Assembly (NCBI RefSeq): GCF_036172515.1
Contig: NZ_JAXKVW010000004.1
Coordinates: 62,001-126,000 of the forward strand
Reading direction: 5' to 3'
DNA length: 64,000 bases
Origin: Flexistipes sp.
GTDB taxonomy: Bacteria > Chrysiogenota > Deferribacteres > Deferribacterales > Flexistipitaceae
The notes below the pieces were generated by a model. The model made no database searches, was not told where the DNA came from, and worked only from the letters and a program-made list of their open reading frames with translations. A program made the translations under genes and the position numbers. Of the stretch, positions 18,367 through 28,737 are shown in pieces. Position 1 is the stretch's first letter, and each line of letters begins with the position of its first letter.

Positions 18367-18930
18367 ATGGCCAAGAAAAAGCAGCATAAGAGTGAAGAGG
18401 TACCTGTCGATAAGGTAGAGGCATTTCTTGAAAAAAACTTCAAAAAGATAATGATATCCATCGGAGGAGTAATCCTTGCCATCATAGTCATTTACGGTGT
18501 CTTTACCGTGATTCAAAGTAATAAACAGCAGAAAATCAGCAGATTAGGCCAGTATGAGCTAATGTTTCAAACGGATAATCTCGCCAGCCGGCAGGTTGAA
18601 AGTTTTCTTAGAGTAGGCACTGAAGTGGATGAAACTGCATCTTATGCCAGATACAGAGCCGCAAACCTCTACCTGAATGCCGGAAATATTGAAAAAGCAA
18701 AAGAGCTTCTCAATAAAACCGGAGGCTCATATAAAGAATTGGCTGATAGCCTCCTTTATGATCTTGGGGAAAGCATAAATTTGTCCCAATATACACAAGG
18801 CTCTTATCTGGAAAGATTATGGGACTACAGAGAACTTTTAAAATCAGGTTATACACAAAAAAAGCTGGATCAATTTGCTAAAAACTATCCTGACAGCAGA
18901 TTGCTGGAACTGTTAAAAAACTGGGAGTAG
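18367..18930 (+). CDS. Single-pass membrane protein with TPR-like periplasmic domain
   Basis: This 187-residue protein has a charged N-terminus, one membrane helix (about 28-49, MISIGGVILAIIVIYGVFTVI) and a helical C-terminal domain with a TPR-like pattern (ASYARYRAANLYLNAGNIEKAKELLNK). The layout resembles YfgM/BamD-neighbour proteins that bind chaperones or envelope complexes, but no specific family is recognisable. GGAGG lies in the final codons of the PHP gene, so the two are probably coupled. Confidence 0.75.
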   Translation: MAKKKQHKSEEVPVDKVEAFLEKNFKKIMISIGGVILAIIVIYGVFTVIQSNKQQKISRLGQYELMFQTDNLASRQVESFLRVGTEVDETASYARYRAANLYLNAGNIEKAKELLNKTGGSYKELADSLLYDLGESINLSQYTQGSYLERLWDYRELLKSGYTQKKLDQFAKNYPDSRLLELLKNWE

Positions 18931-18936
18931 AAATTG

Positions 18937-20703
18937 ATGACAAAACGTGTGTTGAGCGGCAATGCTGCAATAGCCAGAGGTGCTTATGAGGCAGGAATCG
19001 GCGTTGTAAGTTCTTACCCGGGAACACCAAGCAGTGAAATTACTGACAATATAAAATATTTTGATGAAATATATTCCGAATGGGCTACAAATGAAAAAGT
19101 GGCCATGGAAGTTACCATCGGCTCAAGTCTCGCAGGAACACGGTCAATGACATGTATGAAGCATGTCGGGCTGAATGTGGCATCAGATCCTTTAATGACT
19201 TTGAGCTACACCGGAGTAAATGCAGGTTTGGTTGTAGTTGTTGCAGATGATCCCAATATGTTCAGCTCTCAGAACGAGCAGGACAGCCGTCATTATGCAA
19301 GGTTTGCAAAAATACCTATGCTGGAGCCTGCCGACAGCAGCGAGGCCAAGTATTTTGTTCAGAAAGCGATGGAAATATCAGAAAAATACTCCACTCCTGT
19401 TCTACTCAGATCGGTTACAAGACTTTCCCACAGCATGTCTGTTGTTGAACTCGGCAGCAGAAAAGAAACTGAACGAAAAGAACTGGAAGTCAATATTCCG
19501 AAATGGGTCATGGTGCCGGCCAATGCACGTAAAAGGCATTATTTTGTGGAAGACAGACTTGAACAGATTCAAAGTGATTTGAATCACAATTTAAGTGATT
19601 TTATACACGAGGAAATAAACAATACAGACATAGGGATAGTTTCCTCCGGGATTGCCTATCAATATGTTAAAGAGGCTTTACCAAAAGCTTCCGTTCTTAA
19701 GCTTGATATGGTTTATCCTCTTGCTTTAGATGGGATAAAAAAGTTTGCCGGGAAAGTGAAAAAACTTTTTGTGGTTGAAGAACTTGATCCATTTATAGAA
19801 AATGAGCTGAAGGCACACGGTATTAATGTGGAAAACTTGAACAGATCACTTATGGGTGAGCTTTCTGTTGAACGTTTAAATGATATATTTTCTGAAAAAG
19901 GATATGTCAGCAGAAACTATAAACCGCTCTACAGTGATATCAATGACAAGCTGCCTCAACGTCCGCCGAATATGTGTCCCGGTTGTTCCCACAGGGGTAT
20001 TTTTCATGCTATAAATAAACTGAAACTGTTTGCCGCCGGAGATATAGGGTGTTATACGCTCGGTCTTCTGCCTCCGTTGTCTGCTATGCACTCTACAATC
20101 TGTATGGGTGCCAGTGTATCGATGGCACATGGCATAGACAAAGGCTCCAATGGCGAATATGCCAGAAAATCAGTAGCGGTAATCGGCGATTCAACTTTTT
20201 TGCATACAGGTATTAACGGACTTATAAATTCTTTTTACAATTCCGGAACATCAACTGTAATTATTCTTGATAACAGAATAACAGGGATGACAGGACATCA
20301 GCCAAACCCTGCCACAGGTCTTTCGATAAAAGGTTCTCCTGCTCCTCAGGTTAACATAGAGGTGTTGTGCAGGGGTATGGGAATCAGTCATGTGAAAGTG
20401 GTGGATCCTTTTAATGTTGAAGAATGCCTGAATACCCTTAAGGAAGAAACAGCCAGAGAGGAATTGAGTGTAATAATTACTAACAGACCGTGCATATTTG
20501 CAGATAAAAGTGTTATTTCAAGTCCGTACTACATTCTTGAAGATAAGTGTACAGGATGCAAAGCATGTGTGAGACTGGGTTGCCCGGCTATTCTATGGGA
20601 CAGCGAAAAGAGACTTGCATTCATAGACGAAACACTGTGCACAGGATGCGGGCTTTGTCCGAAAGTCTGCAAATTTGAAGCTATAAAAAAACGCGGCGAA
20701 TAA
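18937..20703 (+). CDS. iorA: Indolepyruvate:ferredoxin oxidoreductase, alpha subunit
   Basis: A 588-residue thiamine-diphosphate enzyme subunit that oxidatively decarboxylates aryl pyruvates to aryl-CoA with ferredoxin. The N-terminal pyrimidine-binding domain includes GVVSSYPGTPSSEI. The TPP-binding C-terminal half contains CPGCSHRGIFHAI, GDIGCYTLG and VIGDSTFLHTG. Two ferredoxin-like clusters close the protein: CTGCKACVRLGCP (about 545) and CTGCGLCPKVC (about 570). The ATG at 18937 follows GGGAG; a TTG one codon earlier is less likely. iorB follows 26 bp downstream. Confidence 0.95.
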   Translation: MTKRVLSGNAAIARGAYEAGIGVVSSYPGTPSSEITDNIKYFDEIYSEWATNEKVAMEVTIGSSLAGTRSMTCMKHVGLNVASDPLMTLSYTGVNAGLVVVVADDPNMFSSQNEQDSRHYARFAKIPMLEPADSSEAKYFVQKAMEISEKYSTPVLLRSVTRLSHSMSVVELGSRKETERKELEVNIPKWVMVPANARKRHYFVEDRLEQIQSDLNHNLSDFIHEEINNTDIGIVSSGIAYQYVKEALPKASVLKLDMVYPLALDGIKKFAGKVKKLFVVEELDPFIENELKAHGINVENLNRSLMGELSVERLNDIFSEKGYVSRNYKPLYSDINDKLPQRPPNMCPGCSHRGIFHAINKLKLFAAGDIGCYTLGLLPPLSAMHSTICMGASVSMAHGIDKGSNGEYARKSVAVIGDSTFLHTGINGLINSFYNSGTSTVIILDNRITGMTGHQPNPATGLSIKGSPAPQVNIEVLCRGMGISHVKVVDPFNVEECLNTLKEETAREELSVIITNRPCIFADKSVISSPYYILEDKCTGCKACVRLGCPAILWDSEKRLAFIDETLCTGCGLCPKVCKFEAIKKRGE

Positions 20704-20729
20704 AAAGTGGCAGAATTTAAGGAGTTTTC

Positions 20730-21299
20730 ATGAAACTTGATATATTAATGGTTGGTGTCGGCGGACAGGGAACAGTTTTAGCCAGCGATATCGTCTGTGA
20801 TGTGGCTTTATCTGCAGGCTATGATGTGAAAAAAAGTGAAATACACGGAATGGCACAGAGGGGTGGGAGTGTTGTCAGCCATGTTAGAATTGGTGAAAAA
20901 ATAGCTTCGCCCGTAATTCCGGTGGGCAGTGTGGATATACTGGTATCTTTTGAAAGGATGGAATTTTTGAGATATCTTGAATATATAAATAAAAGAACCA
21001 GTTTGATACTTAACAGCGGCAGAATTCATGCGCCGGGTACTGCAGGCGGAGAGGAAGAATATCCTGAAAATTATGTGGAAGATAATATAAAGAAATTTAA
21101 CAAGAGTTATATGATAGATGCATTTGATTTGGCAGAACAGGCGCTTAACAGAAAAGTGACAAGTACAGTGGTTTTAGGTAAGCTTGCCACATTGCTTCCT
21201 TTTGAAAAACAATATTGGGAGAATGTAATAAGCGAAAAAGTTCCTCCAAAAACCGTTGAATACAATTTAAAGGCTTTTGATCTGGGGTTTAATGCCTGA
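20730..21299 (+). CDS. iorB: Indolepyruvate:ferredoxin oxidoreductase, beta subunit
   Basis: A 189-residue gamma/beta-type subunit of the 2-oxoacid:ferredoxin oxidoreductase superfamily. It begins LDILMVGVGGQGTVLASDI and contains KKSEIHGMAQRGGSVVSHVR, the signature of IorB, then GSVDILVSFERME. It carries the CoA-binding domain and completes the enzyme with iorA. AAGGAG precedes the ATG by 6 bases. Confidence 0.95.
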   Translation: MKLDILMVGVGGQGTVLASDIVCDVALSAGYDVKKSEIHGMAQRGGSVVSHVRIGEKIASPVIPVGSVDILVSFERMEFLRYLEYINKRTSLILNSGRIHAPGTAGGEEEYPENYVEDNIKKFNKSYMIDAFDLAEQALNRKVTSTVVLGKLATLLPFEKQYWENVISEKVPPKTVEYNLKAFDLGFNA

Positions 21300-21302
21300 T
21301 AT

Positions 21303-22187
21303 ATGATAATTGATCTGCATATACACTCTAACTGTTCATCCGACGGTGAATATTCTCCTGAAGAAATATTAAAATATGTCAAACAGAAAAATATAGAATA
21401 TTTTGCAATAGCCGACCATAACACCATTAGCGGATATAACAAGTTAAAAGGCTTTAAAAGGGACATTGGTACCGTTATGATACCCGCTGCAGAATTTTCA
21501 ACCTTCTACGGTGAACATGAGGTACATGTTCTGGCTTATGGTATAACCTCTGAAGATGAGGCTCTTCATAGCGTATTTGAAATAATAAATGAAAATAAAC
21601 TAAAGCAGGCTCATGCAAGGGTAAAAGCCCTTAAGAATCTGGGGTTTAAGATAAGTTTTAATGATTTGATGAATTATGCAGTTGGCAATGTCCCTTCCGG
21701 AGTAACATTTCTCAATACGCTGCTGAAAAATGAAGATAATAAAACTTTGCTTTCAGAATATATTGAAGGGGAAAAATCATATTCGCCCTATACAAGTTTC
21801 TATTTTGATTTTTTCGCAAAAGGCGGTTTAGCTCACGTTCACGTGCCCCTGATTGATATCGGAGAATTTTTTGACAAAATGTACGGCAGAGCTGTTTTTT
21901 CAATGGCACATCCAATACTTAATCCCGGCAATATAATGCCCGATTTGTTTGATTTTCCTTTTGACGCTGTCGAGGTGTTTTCCAGTTATCACAATTCCGT
22001 GGAAGTAAGATTCTTTCGGTCAGTTGCTGATGAAAATAATTGTTTTTATACCGCAGGCAGTGATTATCATGGTCCCAATGTTAAGCCCAATATTTTTATG
22101 GGGGTGGACTGCAGTTTAAATCCGGCTATAATAGAAAAATTACTCGAAGTAATAGACCGGAGGAATCTTTATCTATATAATCTATAA
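21303..22187 (+). CDS. PHP-domain nucleotidase/phosphatase (YciV/RNase AM-like)
   Basis: A 294-residue PHP protein with IDLHIHSNCSSDGEYSPEEI at its N-terminus, then IADHNTISGY, PAAEFSTFY and a C-terminal AGSDYHGPNVKP. This spacing is that of the YciV/TrpH group, where members act as 3',5'-bisphosphate nucleotidases or 5'-3' exoribonucleases on short RNA. It starts 3 bp after iorB, probably in the same transcript, without obvious functional link. Confidence 0.85.
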   Translation: MIIDLHIHSNCSSDGEYSPEEILKYVKQKNIEYFAIADHNTISGYNKLKGFKRDIGTVMIPAAEFSTFYGEHEVHVLAYGITSEDEALHSVFEIINENKLKQAHARVKALKNLGFKISFNDLMNYAVGNVPSGVTFLNTLLKNEDNKTLLSEYIEGEKSYSPYTSFYFDFFAKGGLAHVHVPLIDIGEFFDKMYGRAVFSMAHPILNPGNIMPDLFDFPFDAVEVFSSYHNSVEVRFFRSVADENNCFYTAGSDYHGPNVKPNIFMGVDCSLNPAIIEKLLEVIDRRNLYLYNL

Positions 22188-22201
22188 AGGAAAGGCAGAT
22201 T

Positions 22202-22813
22202 ATGGAAGCAGGCTGTGAATTCTCTGTTGCAATACTTGCCGGCGGTCAGAGCAGACGTTTTGGACAGGATAAAACCCTGACGGCTATTAACGGCAGAAGT
22301 CTGACTTCAATTCTGGCTGACGGCCTTTCAGATTTATCTGATGATACAATGGTTATATGCAAAAATCCCGGCAAATTCAGCGATTTAAACAATGTGAGAT
22401 TACTTGCCGATGTTTATGACAAACAGTGTCCGTTGGTTGGGATTATTACTGCATTATTAAATTCCAAATACGAAAAGGTTTTTGTTGCCTCGGCTGATAC
22501 TCCTTTTGTTCAAAGGAAGCTTGTAGAATATATGTCTTTAAAAGACGGGGATGCAGTTCTCCCGAAAACTAATAATAAGATACATACATTGACGGGGTTT
22601 TACAGTAAATGTCTATTGACTAATTTGAAAAAGCAATATTTTAAAGGTAATTACCGCATTATTGATATGATGGATGAGATTGACGTCAGATATGTGGATG
22701 AAGAAGAGTGCAGGCAGTTTGATGAGAATATGCTGAGTTTTATCAATATAAATACAAAGAAGGATTACAAAGATGCAGTGGAAATTCTCAAAAAAATTGG
22801 TTACACGCTGTAA
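22202..22813 (+). CDS. mobA: Molybdenum cofactor guanylyltransferase
   Basis: A 203-residue nucleotidyltransferase that links GMP to molybdopterin to form the bis-MGD cofactor. The nucleotide-binding loop AILAGGQSRRFGQDKTL is clear, followed by PLVGIITALLNS and the metal-binding ASADTPFV. AAGGAAAGG precedes the ATG. The last 41 bp overlap fdhD, fitting a shared role in maturing formate dehydrogenase-type molybdoenzymes. Confidence 0.93.
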   Translation: MEAGCEFSVAILAGGQSRRFGQDKTLTAINGRSLTSILADGLSDLSDDTMVICKNPGKFSDLNNVRLLADVYDKQCPLVGIITALLNSKYEKVFVASADTPFVQRKLVEYMSLKDGDAVLPKTNNKIHTLTGFYSKCLLTNLKKQYFKGNYRIIDMMDEIDVRYVDEEECRQFDENMLSFININTKKDYKDAVEILKKIGYTL

Positions 22814-23549
22814 GACAATCAGGTATGACGGCACATTCGCTGAAGAAGAATCCCTTATTATCAAAGAAATAAGGCACAATATTCATGTAAACGGAGAGTT
22901 TTTTGCATCTGTTATGCTTATTCCTGAACAGCAAAAGGAATTTACATATGGGTTCCTATTTACTTCCGGGATAATAAACACTTCGGATGATGTAGTTAAT
23001 TACAGGATGTGTGAAAATTATAACATATATGTTTATCTAAAAGATCCGAGACCGTTGGGCAGCAACTCCACGTGGACCATTACATCCGGATGCGGCGGCG
23101 GCAAAGTGCTGGATAAAACATATGATGACATAAAAACAATTGATTCAGCATTTAAAATCAGTGCCGCAGATATTTTGAATCACTTCGGGGTTATGGAAAA
23201 AGAATCCGATTTGCACAGTGCAACCAGGTGTGTCCATAAGGCTTATTTTGCCGGTTCTGATGGTGACTGTTTTACATCTGATGATATAGGCAGACACAAT
23301 ACTATAGATAAAGTTGTAGGCGGTATTGTTTTGAAAGACTTATCAAGAGACGGTATCTTGATTTCGACGGGCAGATTAACCTCTGAAATGATACTAAAAT
23401 GCAGCCGTGCAGAGATTCCGATCGTTGTTTCACGCACTGCTCCGTCTAAATTGGGGATTGATTTGGCAGAAAAGTCCAATATGACACTGGCCGGGTTAAC
23501 CGGTAAAAAAGGTTTCACTGTATTTAATGATCCGGGAAGGATTGAATGA
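22773..23549 (+). CDS. fdhD: Formate dehydrogenase accessory sulfurtransferase FdhD
   Basis: A 258-residue FdhD-family protein, which passes sulfur from IscS to the molybdenum cofactor before insertion into formate dehydrogenase. Family segments are [12 protein letters not shown], the catalytic-loop [29 protein letters not shown] and [13 protein letters not shown]. The E. coli enzyme has a CxxC loop; here only the first cysteine is present. The start overlaps mobA; a TTG at 22797 is an alternative that would shorten the protein by 8 residues. The stop overlaps the uvrB start (ATGA). Confidence 0.92.
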   Translation: MQWKFSKKLVTRCKTIRYDGTFAEEESLIIKEIRHNIHVNGEFFASVMLIPEQQKEFTYGFLFTSGIINTSDDVVNYRMCENYNIYVYLKDPRPLGSNSTWTITSGCGGGKVLDKTYDDIKTIDSAFKISAADILNHFGVMEKESDLHSATRCVHKAYFAGSDGDCFTSDDIGRHNTIDKVVGGIVLKDLSRDGILISTGRLTSEMILKCSRAEIPIVVSRTAPSKLGIDLAEKSNMTLAGLTGKKGFTVFNDPGRIE

Positions 23550-25522
23550 CTTTTGATTTGGTATCGGACTACCAGCCCACCGGTGATCAGCCGGAGGCAA
23601 TTTCACAGCTAGTCGAAAATTACCGTGACAACGTCAAAAGAGAAGTGCTTTTGGGTGTCACAGGCTCCGGCAAAACATTCACCATGGCAAACGTTATACA
23701 ACAGCTTGAAGTTCCGACACTGATTATTGCTCACAATAAAACGCTTGCTGCCCAGCTTTACGGCGAATTCAAAAGATTTTTCCCTGATAACGCAGTGGAA
23801 TATTTTGTGAGTTATTATGATTATTACCAGCCTGAGGCTTATGTCCCCCAGTCTGATACATACATAGAAAAGGATTCTTCCATTAATGACAACATAGATA
23901 AAATGCGCCATTCAGCCACAAGAAGTCTGCTCGAGCGAAGAGATGTTATAATTGTTGCAAGTGTATCATGTATTTATGGATTAGGTTCTCCGGAAGCCTA
24001 TTACGGAATGCTTGTCACCCTTGAAACCGGCGATGACCGGAGCATGGAAGAGGTGTTGCAGAAACTGGTGGATATACAATACGACAGGAATGATTATGAT
24101 TTTCACAGAGGTGTTTTTCGTGTTAAAGGTGACACTGTTGAAGTTTTTCCGTCGCATGAGGACAGTTTAGCTTACAGAATAGAATTTTTCGGTGATGAGG
24201 TGGAAAGGCTTTCCGAATTTGACCCTATAACGGGGAAAACAATAAAGGAGAGACCGAAAATTGCCGTTTACCCCAATACACACTACGTGACATCCGCTGT
24301 GAGTGTGGATAAAATTATAAAACAAATCAAATCCGATCTTTTGGAGCGGACAGCTATACTCGAAAAAGAAAACAAACTTGTTGAGGCCCAGAGGCTTACT
24401 CAAAGAACAATGTACGATATAGAGATGATTGAGGAAACGGGGTACTGCAACGGTATCGAAAATTATTCGAGATACTTCGACGGGCGCAATCCGGGAGATA
24501 CTCCGCCGACACTGCTTAGTTATCTCCCCGAGGATTCACTTGTGATTGTGGACGAGTCACATATCACAATTCCTCAGGTCAGGGGGATGTTCAAGGGTGA
24601 CAGATCCAGAAAGTCAACACTTGTGGAGTTTGGTTTCAGACTGCCTTCAGCTCTTGACAACAGACCGCTTAGATTTGATGAGTTTAATAAAAGGCTGGAT
24701 AAGGTTTTATATGTCAGTGCAACACCCGCTGACTTTGAAATTACTGATTCCGGCAATACTGTTGTTGAACAAATCATCAGACCCACCGGACTTATGGACC
24801 CGGCAATCGAAGTTAGGCCGGCAAAAAACCAGGTGGACAACTTATACAGCGAGATTAACAGTATTGTTGAAAAAGGCGAAAGGATTCTTGTGACAACTCT
24901 TACAAAAAGGATGGCTGAGGATCTGACAAGATATTATAAAGAGATGGGGTTAAGGGTTGAGTATTTGCATTCGGAAATTGATACTCTGGAGCGGATAAAA
25001 ATAATCAGAGAGCTGAGGCTTGGGAAGTTTGATGTGCTGGTGGGTATAAATTTGTTGAGGGAAGGGCTTGATATTCCCGAAGTAAGCCTTGTTGCAATAC
25101 TTGATGCTGACAAAGAAGGTTTCCTGCGTTCTGACAGATCCCTTATACAGACAATAGGCCGCGCAGCACGTAATGTAAACGGCAAAGCTATTTTTTATGC
25201 AGACAAAATGACGAAATCGATGAAATTCGCTATTGAGGAAACAAACAGAAGAAGAAAAAAACAGCAGTTATATAACGAAAAACATGGAATAACACCGGAA
25301 ACGATAAAGAGTGAGATAACAAATATTCTGGACAGTATTTACGAGAAAGACTATGTAACAGTTGAGGTTGAAGATGATGCCGTTGAGAGACTGCTGACCG
25401 GTGACAGGAAAAAAGACATTGAAGTTATGGAAAAAGAAATGTATAAAGCATCAGAGGAACTTGACTATGAAAAAGCAGCGAAAATCAGAGATATGCTGTT
25501 TGAATATAAGGCAAAAAAATAA
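23546..25522 (+). CDS. uvrB: UvrABC excinuclease subunit B
   Basis: A 658-residue nucleotide excision repair helicase-like protein of full length. Walker A is [15 protein letters not shown] (about 38). The beta-hairpin that clamps damaged DNA is [12 protein letters not shown]. Other helicase motifs are [35 protein letters not shown] and QTIGRAARN. The C-terminal UVR motif ([22 protein letters not shown]) docks UvrC. Its start overlaps the fdhD stop by 4 bp. Confidence 0.98.
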   Translation: MTFDLVSDYQPTGDQPEAISQLVENYRDNVKREVLLGVTGSGKTFTMANVIQQLEVPTLIIAHNKTLAAQLYGEFKRFFPDNAVEYFVSYYDYYQPEAYVPQSDTYIEKDSSINDNIDKMRHSATRSLLERRDVIIVASVSCIYGLGSPEAYYGMLVTLETGDDRSMEEVLQKLVDIQYDRNDYDFHRGVFRVKGDTVEVFPSHEDSLAYRIEFFGDEVERLSEFDPITGKTIKERPKIAVYPNTHYVTSAVSVDKIIKQIKSDLLERTAILEKENKLVEAQRLTQRTMYDIEMIEETGYCNGIENYSRYFDGRNPGDTPPTLLSYLPEDSLVIVDESHITIPQVRGMFKGDRSRKSTLVEFGFRLPSALDNRPLRFDEFNKRLDKVLYVSATPADFEITDSGNTVVEQIIRPTGLMDPAIEVRPAKNQVDNLYSEINSIVEKGERILVTTLTKRMAEDLTRYYKEMGLRVEYLHSEIDTLERIKIIRELRLGKFDVLVGINLLREGLDIPEVSLVAILDADKEGFLRSDRSLIQTIGRAARNVNGKAIFYADKMTKSMKFAIEETNRRRKKQQLYNEKHGITPETIKSEITNILDSIYEKDYVTVEVEDDAVERLLTGDRKKDIEVMEKEMYKASEELDYEKAAKIRDMLFEYKAKK

Positions 25523-25527
25523 ATAAA

Positions 25528-27780
25528 ATGAAAAAATTTCTTTTATATACCGGCATACTGCTTGTCGTCTTGACTTTATCGGTAACTATTGGGCTTGGTG
25601 CTTATTTCTTTAAGCTCAACAGCGAACTGCCGTCCATCAAACAACTGAAAGATTTCAAATATAAACAGCCCACCATTTTATATGGCAGAGACAATAAAAC
25701 TATTGCAGAGCTCGGCAGCAAAAGAAGATATCCGGTTAGTCTTGAAAAAATTCCTGATAAACTTGAAAAGGCTTTGATTGCAGTTGAAGACAGCCGTTTT
25801 TATGAGCACGACGGGATAGATTTAAAGGGAATTGTCAGGGCGTTTTTTGTAAATCTTAAAGCAGGACGCATTGTTGAGGGAGGAAGTACATTAACTCAGC
25901 AGCTTGTCAAAGTTATATACTTAACTCCGGAAAGAAAACTTAAGCGGAAGGTAAAAGAGGCTATTCTGGCCTACAAAATAGATAATTATTTAACCAAAGA
26001 CAAAATTCTGGAGCTGTATCTGAATCAGGTATATTTCGGCAGAGGTGCATATGGAGTGGAAGCTGCAGCACGTTTTTATTTCGGCAAACATGTATCCGAT
26101 CTTACCTTAGCAGAATGCGCAATGATAGCAGGACTTCCGAAGGCACCCGGATACTACGCTCCGCATATTAATCCGGATGAAGCCAAGGAAAGAAGAAATC
26201 ATGTGTTATACAGGATGTACGAAGAGGGCTTTATAACAGAAAATGAATACAATCAGGCATCACAAACAGAAATAAAAATTATTGACGAAGCCCCCAACAT
26301 GAGAAGAACAGCCAGCTACTTTGTGGACTATGTGATAAGCAACCTTGAAAAAGAGTTAAATATAAATGACTTGGAAAGCAGAGGCTATAAGGTTTATACT
26401 ACTTTGAATATGAAATTTCAAAAATTAGCTGAAAAAGCTGTGAAAAAGAATTTGGCCGAAGTGACAAACAGACAGGGGTATTTCGGCCCTATAGGAAATG
26501 AAAGCGAAAGTGATATTGATAAAAAACTTAAAGATATCTCATATATAACAGAAGAGGGGAACTACATTGTTGCCGAAGTATCCGAAGTGGGCAGATATAA
26601 GGCTGAAATAAAAATTGATAACAATACAGCAAGCATTTTTCTTAGAGACTGCAGGTGGGCCCACCCCTATAAAGGGGACAGCAACAGGCTGGATGACTTG
26701 AGAACAATTATAAAAGAGGGAGATTATATCCTGGTAAAAAATACAGGTGCTGAGAAAGAACCTTATTATGAGCTTACCCAGGAGCCTCAGGTTGAAGGCT
26801 CTTTTATGGTTATAAATCCCAAAACGGGTGCAATTCTATCCATGGTTGGTGGCTATGACTATGAAAAATCCATGTTCAACAGGGCGGTGGATGCTAGAAG
26901 ACAGGTGGGAAGCTTATTCAAACCCGTGGTCTATTCCGCAGCGATGGAAAATGGATATAACCCCATGTCTCTGGTATTTGACGCACCTATTATAAAAACC
27001 ATGGAAAATAAGAACGAGTTCTGGCGGCCTGAGAATTTTGAAAAGGAATTTTATGGCTTTACAACATTGAAGAAGGCACTTACCAAGTCCAGAAACGTTG
27101 TTACAATTAAACTGGCTGATCAGATCGGTGTTTCCACAATAAAAAATTATGCTGAAAAATTTGGAATAACCTCAGACCTTGCAAACAATCTTTCGATAAG
27201 CATTGGCTCAGGTGCAATTTCGCTGAAAGAGATGGTTTATGCATATTCGGTCTTTCCCAATATGGGAGAAAGAATGAAGCCTTTTTATGTAACCAAAATG
27301 GTTAACAGAAGCGGCGAGATAATCTATGAACAAAAGCCGACAGTTGCAGAAAGGACGCTGAAACCTGAGACTGCCCAGATTATGACGGATATGCTGATAA
27401 ATGTCATAGAAAACGGAACCGGCCGCAGGGCCAGTCATATTCACCGTGTAATGGGAGGTAAAACAGGTACGACAGATGACTATATCGATGCCTGGTTTGT
27501 CGGATTTACACCTAATTTAACTATCGGCAGCTGGACGGGATTTGATGAATATAAAACTATCGGTAATCTGGAAACTGGTGCAAGAGCTGCACTACCGGCA
27601 TGGATTGATTTTACCGAAGATGCCGTTAAATACAGGGACTATGAAGTAATGCCTTCAACGGATAACGTTTACTATTACAAAGTGGACAAAGAAACCCACA
27701 AGATTACGGACAGTTACTCCGAGCAGTATTCCTTTGAACCGTTTTACAGAAACCCGGAAGAGCAAAAAGTTGTTAAATAA
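25528..27780 (+). CDS. mrcA: Class A penicillin-binding protein (PBP1a-type)
   Basis: A 750-residue bifunctional peptidoglycan synthase. After an N-terminal membrane anchor (about 5-27) comes a GT51 glycosyltransferase with AVEDSRFYEHDGIDLKGI and GGSTLTQQLVK. The transpeptidase has the SxxK box in GSLFKPVVY, SRN as the SxN box and GGKTGTTDDYIDAWFVG as the KTG box. An OB-like insert lies between them (about 330-420). It begins 5 bp after uvrB with no clear ribosome-binding site. Confidence 0.95.
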   Translation: MKKFLLYTGILLVVLTLSVTIGLGAYFFKLNSELPSIKQLKDFKYKQPTILYGRDNKTIAELGSKRRYPVSLEKIPDKLEKALIAVEDSRFYEHDGIDLKGIVRAFFVNLKAGRIVEGGSTLTQQLVKVIYLTPERKLKRKVKEAILAYKIDNYLTKDKILELYLNQVYFGRGAYGVEAAARFYFGKHVSDLTLAECAMIAGLPKAPGYYAPHINPDEAKERRNHVLYRMYEEGFITENEYNQASQTEIKIIDEAPNMRRTASYFVDYVISNLEKELNINDLESRGYKVYTTLNMKFQKLAEKAVKKNLAEVTNRQGYFGPIGNESESDIDKKLKDISYITEEGNYIVAEVSEVGRYKAEIKIDNNTASIFLRDCRWAHPYKGDSNRLDDLRTIIKEGDYILVKNTGAEKEPYYELTQEPQVEGSFMVINPKTGAILSMVGGYDYEKSMFNRAVDARRQVGSLFKPVVYSAAMENGYNPMSLVFDAPIIKTMENKNEFWRPENFEKEFYGFTTLKKALTKSRNVVTIKLADQIGVSTIKNYAEKFGITSDLANNLSISIGSGAISLKEMVYAYSVFPNMGERMKPFYVTKMVNRSGEIIYEQKPTVAERTLKPETAQIMTDMLINVIENGTGRRASHIHRVMGGKTGTTDDYIDAWFVGFTPNLTIGSWTGFDEYKTIGNLETGARAALPAWIDFTEDAVKYRDYEVMPSTDNVYYYKVDKETHKITDSYSEQYSFEPFYRNPEEQKVVK

Positions 27781-27783
27781 TTT

Positions 27784-28737
27784 ATGAACAATATAAATAA
27801 TGACCTGTTCGACCATTTTGATCTTTTGGGAATGCCTCTGATTGCAATTGAACAAAATAAAATTGCCCAATATAACAGCAGCGCTGAGAACCTTTTCCCA
27901 AAATTCATCAAGTCAGGTATTCATGATATCCCCTATTTTCTCAGCAGTAAATTGGCGGGAAATGAAAAACTTATCCACATAAATCAGGAAAAATTTTTCA
28001 TTAAGTCCACTGAGTATGAAAGCACGGTTTATGTCATTTTGTTTCCAATGGATGAAATTTTTGCTGAATATAGCAGTTTTTTTGATATAAGCTCCTTTTT
28101 GCATGAAATAAAAAATCCTCTGACTGTGATAAATGGAACGGTTCAGCTTCTAAAAAATAAGAGTAAAGATAGTTACACGCTTAAATGTACTGAGATAATA
28201 GATAATGAATGCAGCCGGCTGGAAAATTTTGTGGATGAATTCGGTTTTATTCTGGATATAAATCTTAACTACAGGGAATTTTATATTTTGGAATTTTTTG
28301 AAGAAATGCTTGCCTCACTCCAGGTTTTATTTAAAAATGTCAGTTTTTCTACAGAGATTTCAACCGATTTAAAAAAAATAAACGGCGACAGGGACAAGTT
28401 GTACAGGGCATTTTATAATATTATAAAAAATGCCTGTGAGGCAAATCCGGAAGGCAATATTAAAATATTTTATACGATAGACACCACAATTAAATACAGA
28501 GATTCAAATAAAAAACGATTGTCATCGATGGCAAAATTTACTATTATCGATGAAGCCGGAGGGATTCCTGAAAATATCCGCAACAAAATTTTTACTCCAT
28601 TTTTTACGACAAAAAGCAAGGGAAGGGGATTGGGACTTATTATAGCCAGGGAAATTATTGAAAAGCATAAAGGCAGATTGAGTTTTGATTCCCAAAATAA
28701 TATAGGAACAGTTTTTACAGTGTTATTGCCGATATGA
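27784..28737 (+). CDS. Soluble histidine kinase, NtrB-type
   Basis: A 317-residue kinase without membrane helices. A degenerate PAS-like N-terminal region (about 1-95) precedes the dimerisation H-box SFLHEIKNPLTVING. The ATPase domain has NIIKNACEANPEG (N box), IDEAGGIPE (G1), IFTPFFTTK (F) and GRGLGLIIA (G2). The ATGA overlap with the following sigma-54-type response regulator makes a cognate pair likely. The signal is unknown; a cytoplasmic stimulus is suggested by the lack of membrane segments. Confidence 0.9.
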   Translation: MNNINNDLFDHFDLLGMPLIAIEQNKIAQYNSSAENLFPKFIKSGIHDIPYFLSSKLAGNEKLIHINQEKFFIKSTEYESTVYVILFPMDEIFAEYSSFFDISSFLHEIKNPLTVINGTVQLLKNKSKDSYTLKCTEIIDNECSRLENFVDEFGFILDINLNYREFYILEFFEEMLASLQVLFKNVSFSTEISTDLKKINGDRDKLYRAFYNIIKNACEANPEGNIKIFYTIDTTIKYRDSNKKRLSSMAKFTIIDEAGGIPENIRNKIFTPFFTTKSKGRGLGLIIAREIIEKHKGRLSFDSQNNIGTVFTVLLPI

